Below the pieces are notes generated by a model that saw nothing but the letters and a program-made list of their open reading frames with translations, had not been told where the DNA came from and ran no database searches. The position numbers and the translations under genes were made by a program. Shown piece after piece: positions 43,902 through 52,738 of a DNA stretch of 64,000 bases (positions are counted from its first letter, which is position 1; the number at the start of each line of letters is the position of its first letter). The DNA comes from Parelaphostrongylus tenuis. Lineage: Eukaryota > Nematoda > Chromadorea > Rhabditida > Metastrongylidae. The stretch is taken from positions 123,586 through 187,585 of the forward strand of contig JAHQIW010006337.1 in the NCBI GenBank assembly GCA_019055375.1. The letters run 5' to 3'.

Positions 43902-44399
43902 AATGATATATCACGTTTTGAGCCATTCGTCAGGTCTAAATGCTAGACAGGAGCCTGTTTCATTCTCCAGGGCCCTTCAGTAGCACAGTCTCCCTCGCTT
44001 CAGCAGATCTCTTGAGGCTATACTCCTCTATGAAGTAATCGACGCAGAGTAATAAATCACCGCAAGTCAGGTGACAGACTCCCCTGACATTGCAGAGACC
44101 AGTAGTCGAGCTTGTTGCTCGTGAAATGAATCTTACCTCTTCGTTCGACTGCTTTTCCACTTCTTCTTTCTTCGTTTTGGTAGCCACAAGCCCGACGGTT
44201 GGTCTCTGCAATGTCAGGGGAATCTGTCACCTGACTTGCGGTGATTTATTGCTCAGCGTCGATTCCTTCATAGAGGAGTATAGCCTCGAGGGATCGGCTG
44301 AACAGAAGCAGACTGTGCTAGTGAAGAGTTCTTAAGAACGAAACAGGCGCCTGAATAGCACTTAGACCTGACGGACGGCTCAAAACGTGTTATATCATT
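43902..44399. mobile_element. Foldback element with about 200 bp arms
   Basis: Left arm (TGATATATCACGTTTTGAGC ... CCTGACATTGCAGAGACC, ending 44100) and right arm (GGTCTCTGCAATGTCAGG ... GCTCAAAACGTGTTATATCA, starting 44201) are inverted repeats in exact register: 199 bp each around a 100 bp centre whose outer ~20 bp also pair. Each arm keeps an open frame on its own outward strand (LCNVRGICHLTCGDLLLSVD on plus; LCNVRGVCHLTCGDLLLCVD on minus). TTTCCGGATAT occurs at about 43830 and 44400, a possible flanking duplication. Confidence 0.9.
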
Positions 44400-44419
44400 T
44401 TCCGGATATATTTTGGTAA

Positions 44420-44949
44420 ACGCGAGAATCATTCGAAGAGGATTATTCCGTCGGGGAATCGAAGAAATCTGGATTCACATCAACTGAAATTCAACCGTCT
44501 TCCTGCGTCGAGAACACGAAATCGATAGATGAACTGGGGGACGATCAACTCTGGACGATCGGCTCGAATCGGCTCTCGTCGAGAAGATGATGACGTCACG
44601 ATGGCAGCCGAATAAAATCGCTCTTTTAAATTCGTGCTATCGGCTTAGTCAGCAAAGAAAGTGACTGACAGATAAAGCTGAAGTTAGAGGGAGGAAATTA
44701 GTATTTCAAAAGTAGCGCGAAATAAGCCACGCCCATTTATCGATCGGTGCAGGAAATCAATCGATAAACGGGATGAATACCAAAGAGCCCCACCAACGGC
44801 CAAGACAGAGCCGCACGAGTGGTCGTTGCGATTCTGCCAGGATTCACCCACATCCGGTTCGCAGCATTCGTGTCAACCTTCCATTTTGACGTCAATCGAC
44901 GTCGGATTGGCATGAAGTCGGTGTCTGCAAGTCGAGTGCCGGCGTTCAG
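44420..44949 (+). promoter_or_regulatory. CpG-richer upstream region with two CRE-like TGACGTCA palindromes
   Basis: TGACGTCA at 44591-44598 and again at 44887-44894, with an inverted CCAAT (ATTGG) at 44906-44910. The region is visibly richer in CG dinucleotides than the flanks and leads into the candidate first exon at 45121. CREB/ATF binding is inferred from the motif only. Confidence 0.4.
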
Positions 44950-45120
44950 ATGGCCGTCTTGAGGCGATGTTCCAGTGGATTTCCTTGTTATTCTAAAGTT
45001 TCCCCCAGTCCGGACTGGTCGTCACTGCGTCGTTTTCTATTTCGATCGATATATCGATTTTTTATCTCGGAATTTGAAAAGAAGAATGTGAGGCGCCTCA
45101 CGGGGCGTCATTTTTGCCGG

Positions 45121-45287
45121 ATGTCCTCTTCGAAGCGATGGCTGACGTTCGTTCGTAAGGCCTACTCCGGACAAAACGGCTCTGAAGAAGCCGATGTTGT
45201 CGGAAGGCCGTCAGCCATCGATTTTGAAGAAGACACCTCGTACCTCTCGAGGACGGTTAGTCCAGAGAAATCGCTTCGTTGGTTCAC
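45121..45287 (+). CDS. Candidate first coding exon, unrecognised acidic/basic N-terminus
   Basis: ATG at 45121 opens MSSSKRWLTFVRKAYSGQNG, then SEEADVVGRPSAIDFEEDTS and SPEKSLRWF, ending at a donor TTCAC/GTGAGC (GT 45288-45289) in phase 2. The same frame is open upstream to an ATG at 44950, so the start is not certain. A phase-compatible acceptor TTACTTTCAG near 51800 precedes an open stretch (INYCAYLRENGIEKARRKLN, stop at 51961-51963) that may be its terminal exon, across the RTE and SINE insertions. Family not recognised. Confidence 0.42.
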
Positions 45288-45473
45288 GTGAGCAGAGATA
45301 TTTTGTCGTACGAGGCGATGAGGAGTGATGATCATCGGCTCGTCGAGTCACCAAATAACCAATACTTATGATATTGAGGTCTCGCGTTGTCGATTGATCT
45401 CCTGATCTACCAGGGTTTTTTTTTGTTTGAATTTTCGCTGCATATAAGTCAGACGGCGACAAATTTTTAAACC

Positions 45474-46292
45474 GTTATCATTTGCTGGGCAGGAACCTTT
45501 CACTGGAATGTTAGTAATCGTTTGAAAGCTCAAATCTCTAGCTACAGCCCCATGCCGTCTGTTTTTCAGAACAGCCTTTTCTCACGCTGTAAAATCCAGA
45601 ACAAAATCATGTTTCACACTCGCTTTTCGCCTTCATTTTCATCACTCTTATGAATCGCTGGAAGCGCGAGAAGCATATCACCGTATAGAGAATTTTTCGT
45701 AGTATCAGAATCTACGTTTTGATCTGAAGTTTCTATCGATGCGGTGAAGAAATCCCCAACTGAATAACAACATGTATGCAATCGATCGCCCCGCCCCGCC
45801 CCTCTCGTCCCGTGAATTAGCCGGTAAACAAGCCCGCCTTAAATGAAAAACTGGGTCTGCTTTTCCCTGCTAAGCGGTGTTTCTCGAAAATAACACATCA
45901 TTGAAATAACTGACTCTTATGCTATCGATTGTTACTAATAGTCTAAAGAAGGAGCTCTGTCGGGCTTGCTATAAGGCACAAATCTTTTCTTTCTCCTACA
46001 GCGCTGTCAAAACAGCTTTTCCAAAAAGCAGACACATTTTTGAGTTCTTCGAAACTTGTCTTATTGAATGACTAATAGCACTCTAAGGAAGGATTTGTTT
46101 AGCGAAACTCAGGCGAGATAAGAAAAAAACGCGTTGTGTGAAACATAATTTTATTTTGGATTTTATAACGATACGAAAAGGTGTTTTAAAAAAACGGGCC
46201 AGGTAGGGCTCTAGCTAGAGATTCAAGCTTTCGAATGATTACGAACACTCTTATGAAATGTTCCTGTCCTGCGAATGAGATCGGTTTCTTCA
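45474..46292. mobile_element. Long-TIR nonautonomous element, family R, copy d
   Basis: Left CCTTTCACTGGAATGTTAGT and AATCGTTTGAAAGCTCAAAT are mirrored on the right by AAGCTTTCGAATGATTACGA and ACACTCTTATGAAATGTTCC. Arms about 140 bp. Interior shares CAATCGATCG, AAGGAGCTCTGTCGGG and CTCCTACAGCGCTGTC with copies a-c. Confidence 0.75.
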
Positions 46293-46688
46293 AAGTGATT
46301 TTCTTTCAATGATATTCATTAACGCTGCCCACGGTAGAGATATTGAGGATCTATTTTCATGAATGGGAAAGCAAAGGAAATTGCCCATAGTCATCCATCA
46401 GGAAGGACGGTGATGATAGCACCATGCATAGCTGACCAGGGAATATTTCTTTATTCAGTTTATCAGAATTCGATAAGTTGTGTAAAAGGTTCGTGCCGTT
46501 TGTAATCTTTTTTAGTGTGATTTTCGCAATGAAATTGCATTATTTTGATATCACACAATTGCGCATTTTCTTGCGAACATTTTGGTGTATAACTTGCCTA
46601 TACTTGCTGGAAAATGGAGGTGTTCTGGGGACGAATTCGTTTGCTACGTATGTGCCAGTGGCACATGGGGGAAAAGTGCCGCGCAGGA

Positions 46689-46879
46689 TTAACCCTCTCG
46701 GGACCGTAGACCCACGACCCCTGCATCTCTAGCTGCGAGCATGCTTCGTCTAACATGGCACACTGTTGCGACTAACACATGGCACGCGGGGATAGAGACG
46801 CGGAGGAGGTGGAGCAGACCGTCCAGAGTTGCCAGTTAGAGATGCAGAGGCCGTGAGTCCATGGTCCCAAAAGAGTTAA
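46689..46879. mobile_element. TTAA palindromic MITE, copy T2
   Basis: TTAACCCTCTCGGGACCGTA to CATGGTCCCAAAAGAGTTAA with inner CCCCTGCATCTCTAGCTG mirrored by AGTTAGAGATGCAGAGG. Inserted in mariner M5. Confidence 0.85.
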
Positions 46880-47166
46880 TGGATCTTGGAGCGATGATAC
46901 CGTTACAGAAAAGACGGCTAGGAAGTGTTCGCGATGTTCAGAGCTGGAAAGAACGGTCTGGAGGATTACTTGCGCTTGGTTCGTTCACAGGAAGTTGATT
47001 GTAATGCTGTCCTTGGAATGGTCAAGGAGAATTCCTCAATGACTTGCGTAATGGTAGCCAAAGAGTTCGAATATCGATTGTAGATCATCGCCAACATCGT
47101 GATATGGGGTAAGGTCTAGAAAAACTCAAAATGGGCGCTACATGAATTGACCGAAGTCCAGAGAAC

Positions 47167-47350
47167 GTCCTTTCTGCAACCGTGGATTCACGCCCTCTGT
47201 ATCTCTCACGGCAACTGTGGACGGTCTGCTTCACCTTTGCAGCTCTAACCCCGTGTGCCACTTTAAGCTACAGCAGCGTGCCATGGTTAGGCACAACACG
47301 CTGGGGTTAGGGATGCAGAAGCCGTGGGTCCTCGGTTTAAAAAGGGTTAA
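47167..47350. mobile_element. TTAA palindromic MITE, copy T3
   Basis: Right end GTTTAAAAAGGGTTAA intact; left end decayed (GTCCTTTCTGCAACCGTGGA). Interior CCTCTGTATCTCTCACGGCA and ACACGCTGGGGTTAGGGATG match T1. Inserted in mariner M5. Confidence 0.75.
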
Positions 47351-47529
47351 TCTGGCGCAACACTTCACTAGCATTTTCCCCACGCACCATTCGTGAATGA
47401 GCAGCAAGCGAATTTATTCACAAAACAGGTCCATTTCAAAGCAAGTACAGGCAAGATGTATGCCAGAATATTCGCAAGAAATGCGCAATTGAACGATATC
47501 AAAGTAATGCAGTTCATTGCAAAAATATT

Positions 47530-48285
47530 GTTTGAAAAAACTGAGCGGCACGAACTTTTTACGCAACCAAGCGCTATTACTTATTCTATTCTATTCGATC
47601 TGTCGTCACAATTTCCTGTGCGGATCCGAGCTCTTTTTGCATTCATTTCGTTTCCTCGTATTCGCCTTCCACAAGGTCTTCGAATATTTCATGTGTTGCT
47701 TTGGCCGCTGCTTGAGGATTTGGTTTTTTTTATGAATATCTGGTCGACATCACCCCCTCGTAATCCAGAGGGTAGTCGAGCTAAAGCTTTTCCTTAGGCG
47801 TTCATTGATTGAGGGCGTCGAGTGAGGGATCAGAGTTGCGCCTTGCTTATCACCTTGTTTCCTGACAGGTCGCATCACTGATTACTGCCCCCACCTTTCC
47901 CCTATCCCCGTTAGTATTTGTCAGTGTATTCAAATACCAAGTAGGCTAATGAATGGGGGTAAAAGCTGGTCAAATGATCATTCACGGCTTCCATACGTAA
48001 TATTTTTTTTACTTACATTTACCGTCATTTACTGCTCGATATGTGGTATATAGTGTTTTCAGCCCCGTTTGACAGACCACTGACATGCGTGGCTCAAAAA
48101 TGATTGCAAAGCATATTGAAATTTGAGCTGTGGTCTTAAAAAAAACACTCGAGACGAAAGTTATAATGTTTTCACCTGAATTATTTCAAGAGATGTGAAA
48201 GTGACCACATAGTAATTTTCTCAAATCTTTGATTTAAAGGCATTTAGATTGTTTGGGTAGGGTGTACATGATGGAGGAACTAAGT
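47530..48285. other. Unassigned stretch between mariner copies
   Basis: Open plus frames at 47393-47797 overlap the M5 right arm and continue into AT-rich DNA; no splice-bounded exon recognised. Confidence 0.35.
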
Positions 48286-48286
48286 A

Positions 48287-48876
48287 TTAGGTCATTCCAC
48301 AAGTTCTGGCACTAAAGCAATAAATACCAAGTTTTCATTAACCAGAATTCACTAAAATTGCAGGATATTAGTATCGTTAAATTGCGCTTTTCTTGCAAAC
48401 ATTTTGACATACAACTTGCCTATACTGGCTTTGAGATAGAGCTGTTGTGGGAACAAATTTGCTTGCACATACACGTTGGCGCGTAGGGGAAAATGCTAGT
48501 GAAGCGGCCTACAGGATTAGTGGAACTTGGGGCGATGTTAAGGTTGCAAAAAGGAGGGCTAGGAAGTAGTTCGAGAAGTAAGAAGTTGGAAAGAACAGTG
48601 TGGAGGACCAGTAACGCTCAGGCCGTTCACAGGGAGCTACGTTGTTTTTGCGCGCCGCTTCTATACCCTTTTCCACATCTCCCCCATTTTTCGGGATTCG
48701 TTTATGGGTGGCAAGCGAGTTTGTTACCACGACAACTCCGTTTTGAAGCAAGTGTAGGTCCAAAATCTCGCAAGAAACTACGCAATTGAACGATGCGAAA
48801 ACATGCAATATTAGGTACTTGTGGTTGCTAAATTTTGAGATGATTGCGCTAGTGCCATAACTTACGGAAAGTCCTA
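48287..48876. mobile_element. Mariner-derived foldback element, copy M4
   Basis: TIRs TTAGGTCATTCCACAAGTTC and the inverse of GCCATAACTTACGGAAAGTC. Contains the HTH arm pair and a centre coding GRLGSS.-like degenerate HTH sequence and an AGGCCGTTCACAGG block. Both strands are open but decayed. Confidence 0.75.
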
Positions 48877-48889
48877 ATATTTGGTTACT

Positions 48890-49550
48890 CTGACGGCCCT
48901 TCCACTGGTAGTGCGGACCAGAGCACAACATCTACTTCAGGAGCTGGTAGTAGGTCTAAGAATATTGCTTGAAGCTTAGAAGAATGTTTTTTCGTGCGCA
49001 AATAGGATTTCTCGCCGATTTAGAGCTTTCTTCACTGAAATCAAATTTTGCTGCCAGACCTTTCTTTTGGTCGGGGCTTTACCTGAGATTCAATGAGCAA
49101 ATTACGGTTTTATTTTCTTTTGTGTCGAGCTTGCTTGTCCAGGAGTATCGGTAGTTCTTCCCTTCCTGAGTTTCAAACGAAATCAAAAGATTTTCAACTC
49201 CATTTTTCTTTTGAATCTACGACATTCTCTACTTTCAGCTTTTCTCTGCAAGACATGATGTGGAATTTTTTTCCTGTCTTAATTGAAAATTAGAGCTTGC
49301 AATGTTGAGTCATGCGATCGTCCGTCGACCATGCTCCATCCACATCACCCATATCAGCTCTATCGGCTGTTCCACTAGTTAATCATTGCCCGCGTAGTGT
49401 AAGGGTGGTGTATACTCGGGAACATTGTCTCTACTGCAAGAGTAGCTTGGGCGTTTTTTTCTATATGAATTCAAATGGTTTGAAATCGCATTAAATATGG
49501 TAGATTTCCATCGAATAACGTTAAAGTTCCATTTGATGTATGCGGAATCA
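48890..49550. other. Unassigned stretch
   Basis: Rich in short open frames, no splice-bounded exon or repeat family recognised. Confidence 0.35.
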
Positions 49551-49555
49551 TATCC

Positions 49556-49665
49556 AATATACGCGTACATACGTGCGTCTATATTTACGTATCTATATAC
49601 ACATCAATTTGTATATTGTATATATACGTGTAGATACACATATATGCATCAGAATCTTACACACA
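49556..49665. repeat. TATATACACATC microsatellite
   Basis: Short tract of the common alternating repeat, next to the tail end of a SINE-A copy. Confidence 0.85.
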
Positions 49666-49682
49666 TTTGTACGTAGGAGCTC

Positions 49683-49962
49683 TCTGAAGCTCTCGGAGTC
49701 GATCAGCTCCTATGGGAAGCGTCATGCATTCTTCCTCACCTAGCTTCGTCTGAGTTGATTGAATATTTGGCCTTTGTGGTGACTTGCGATGGCTTACCGA
49801 TCCATGAAGTCACTGCTGCTATCCTCGCAAACAAGTCTGATACCGATTCACCGTCTTTAAAGAGTATGGGACGCTTGGTTAGATTTGAAAGCGGGATTGA
49901 ACCGTCGACCACGCGTGTGTTGCTGAGCATCCCTAACCACTGTGCCTTTTGCGCTCTATTTG
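49683..49962 (-). mobile_element. SINE-A copy (diverged)
   Basis: AGCTCTCGGAGTCGATCAGC (tail) through AACCACTGTGCCTTTTGCGC (head), with GGATTGAACCGTCGACCACG as the B-box strand. The long open frames on both strands here are repeat-derived. Confidence 0.75.
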
Positions 49963-50269
49963 TATTAAATATGCATGTGAATATCAATAGATTTAGGTCT
50001 AGTGTAGACAAAAGTGACAGGAAGCTCATCTTACCAGCTGTTCTGCGTATGAAGGCAAATACTAGTTGGCATCCTGTGACGGCTATTCCTATAAGACCTA
50101 AATGGTGTTCCTTACATGAGTAGGATTCTTAGGCAGTTATTACTATTTCATTCTCTTTCCGAGCAGCTTATACGAATTCATAATTTCCTCTGCTTTTTAC
50201 AACTATGTTGTGATAAATATACAGCTAAGAGTGTTGAGTGATGGGGAAAAAATCTGACCAAGATTCCAA

Positions 50270-51500
50270 GAAAGAACAAGCAAGGTCTCGAAGGGGATTT
50301 TGCGGCATGGACGACAACCGAAGCGTGTTATGGCTCATTGAAGTCTGTCAGGAATACCGTATGCCTCTTGTTCTAGCCTTTATCGACTTTGCGAAAGCGT
50401 TCGACAGCGTTGAAACGAATGCAATGCTCTCAGCGCTCGTCAACCATGGTGTGAACCCGTGCTATTTTCGAATACTAATTGGCTGTTATCAGTAGCACAT
50501 GGAAAAAATACAGTTATGCATCTCTTACCGTACCCATAAGAAAAGATATTCGACAGAGATATATCAAATTGCCAAAGCTATTCACTGCTCACTGGAGTGG
50601 ATAATCAGATCTCTTGATTGCGACGAGAGAAGGCATATGTATGAAAGGAACTCGTCATCTTTTCGAAAAGTCCCAGTGAAGCAGAGACGATGCTCAATGA
50701 ACGTAACGAAGTAGGGCAAAAAGACTGAGTTCGCATAGATGTGACAAAGACACAGTTCATGAAGAATCCGTAGTGCGAAGGTGAACAAATGGAACTAGGT
50801 GGTTATCCGAAAGGAGATCACCACGTGTGCTTTGGACGTTCAATTAATATGGAGATTAACTTTAAGAAGAATTTGGACAGAAGACGGAAAGCAGCTGGGC
50901 CGCATTCGGACCTCTCAAAGAAGCCATCGACTACATTGCAGAGCCGAAACTTCTTGCTCATCTTTTTCATTCAACAGTCATCCCTGCACTCTGTTATGCA
51001 GCAGAGACGTAGGCTGGTGGTACAACCACATCGAGGAGTCTGTGTACCACTCAGAGGGCGCGATGTCGAATTCTTCCGTAAGTCAATCGGTGCTCACAGG
51101 TGTGGCCGATTTGCGCAGCTCTGGTGTCCGAAAACTATTAACTTAATGATCCAGAGTTACATACATCGATAGCGAAACTGATGGGCCGGTCACACTAGCA
51201 AGAAGAACAGGTGACCGAAATACGAAAAGACCATTAAATTGGACTCAGGAGAATGCAAGCGCCCTCTTGGAAGATCACCCAAGCGATGGACGGACGTGTT
51301 TGTGACTAACGTGAACCCATCTACATCTGCAGATGGCAACGAGTTTTGAATCTCGGAACAAGTGTCGCGTACGTCAACATGCTCGAAGCAGATCACCACT
51401 ATGGACGACAATTGCGCGATCGAGAAACTAATGGAAACCATGCTGGGACTCCAGTAACAGTGAAGACGGACCGTTCAAGTGTCCAAGTTACGTCAGCTCT
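50270..51500 (+). mobile_element. RTE-type LINE, reverse transcriptase to 3' end, frameshifted
   Basis: Plus-strand frames in order: DDNRSVLWLIEVCQEYRMPL with VLAFIDFAKAFDSVETNAML (first RT Asp), LEWIIRSLDCDER, SSFRKVPVKQRRCSMN (the FADD box is deleted between SSF and RK), EMELGGYP..CVCFGRSINME, HSTVIPALCYAAETX-like sequence and a 3' end with NHAGTPVTVKTDR. All are standard RTE blocks. At least four frameshifts make it inactive. Confidence 0.85.
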
Positions 51501-51539
51501 TTCAAAATAGTGCCCTGACTCCCTAAACCCCAGATGCAA

Positions 51540-52070
51540 TTTCACCAACAGTCGTTTCTCCTGCCGATGTCAAATTTTACATGAGATTCTTTTTTCTTAC
51601 TTTTCTTTCTACCGCTAACAAGAGGTCGCTCAATGTATATCTAGAACCTACTAACTTTCAAACTTATAGTTTTTGTTCTTAGGAGTCTGTAGGCCTAATT
51701 TAAGCATAATTTGGTGGGCATTTTTATTCAAAGCGTTTTTGAATTGGGTTGTTGGGGTTTTATTTTGGGAGCAAATGATAGTCTTCTTTGTTACTTTCAG
51801 TATAAATTATTGCGCATATCTACGTGAAAATGGAATTGAGAAGGCAAGGAGAAAGTTGAACAGCAACTTGTTGCTCGCAAAGGTCTTCATCGATCAATGG
51901 CTGGGCCAAATTTTATCGAAATATAAAGTTGTTTTCGTCATAAATTGTGCGAAATTGTACTGAAATAGTGATTCCTTGAATCGTATCACATTTTATATCG
52001 GTGAACAATGCGTTTGAGCTTCGAAAGGTAAGTTCAGCCAAATATTCCTTCAGTTTCTAACTTTATAAAT
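51540..52070. other. AT-rich region upstream of cnep-1
   Basis: Holds the candidate terminal exon of the 45.1 kb gene (about 51801-51963, stop TGA), otherwise nothing recognised. Confidence 0.3.
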
Positions 52071-52076
52071 ATTTCT

Positions 52077-52109
52077 GTTTATTTATTTATTTATTTATTT
52101 ATTTTATTT
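52077..52109. repeat. (TTTA)n tetranucleotide repeat
   Basis: Seven TTTA/TATT units in a row. Confidence 0.95.
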
Positions 52110-52184
52110 ACACGACTCGACATCACAGTTTTTATCGTGCGAATTTCACTACTTCTAGCATTTTGATTCGTTTATCGTCTCTTC

Positions 52185-52378
52185 TTGAATGTCGTACAGT
52201 ACTGGTCCAGCATGTCTCCTTGCAATCTCGAGGATAGCCTGGCTGCGGTGTCCCATGGGGCGTTCTTACTGCCTATCGGAGAGTGTTGGGGAAGGGACGG
52301 GGGGAGGGGGGAGGGGGTGGAGCACGGTTCCACGCGCGCCGCGACGAGTATCACGACCACTCGGCCGCGTTCCCCACC
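52185..52378 (-). mobile_element. Possible tRNA-like SINE or promoter block, with G-rich tract
   Basis: On minus, GCGGCCGAGTGGTCGTGATA resembles the A box and D arm of a Ser/Leu-type tRNA. The block also contains a G-run array on plus (52288-52317: runs of 4, 3, 6, 6 and 5 G). It lies about 360 bases upstream of the first cnep-1 exon, so it could equally be promoter sequence. Confidence 0.3.
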
Positions 52379-52738
52379 TTTTTAAATGACTAAAAATAAT
52401 TCTAACTGTATTAACTCATCAGTTGTTTGCATCATTGTCTTCAAGGCTGATTTTGAAGGTTATTCACTGATGAATGTAGTTTTAAGTTCTTACCATGTGT
52501 AGTTTATTCTCTGACTAAGCCGTTGGTATTGCGAAATTGTCTTTCTTGCTTAGCAAAATGGGCTCTTTTGTGAGCTGAATCCCACTTTTTTCCAGTCTTT
52601 CATTTTGCTTTTGCTTATCTATGGATTCCAATCAATTACATCGGTATTCAGTTGTCTTTCACGCGTATTTTATGAGAATCCGTCGGTATGTTTTTCCTTT
52701 CTCGGCGAGTTATCTATGGTTGCACGCGTTGTTTGCAG

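Larger units (their letters stand above)
46530..47517 (+). mobile_element. Mariner-derived element M5, more complete and carrying two nested MITEs
   Basis: HTH arms as in M2-M4 (CAATTGCGCATTTTCTTGCG near 46558 and its inverse near 47485), plus extra transposase sequence: NAVLGMVKENSSMTCVMVAK followed by a degraded segment ending KWALHELTEVQRTSF, the linker before the catalytic domain in mariners. Interrupted by TTAA MITEs at 46689-46879 and 47167-47350. TIRs themselves are lost or too decayed to see. Confidence 0.75.

Noticed and set aside
44090..44335. Independent zinc-binding protein gene (Cys/His pattern)
   Set aside because: The frame lies in one arm of a palindrome and is mirrored in the other; no start, splice or domain support.
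52185..52389. Two overlapping 66-codon plus frames with G-rich coding
   Set aside because: Both are driven by the G-run array and tRNA-like block; no splice context.
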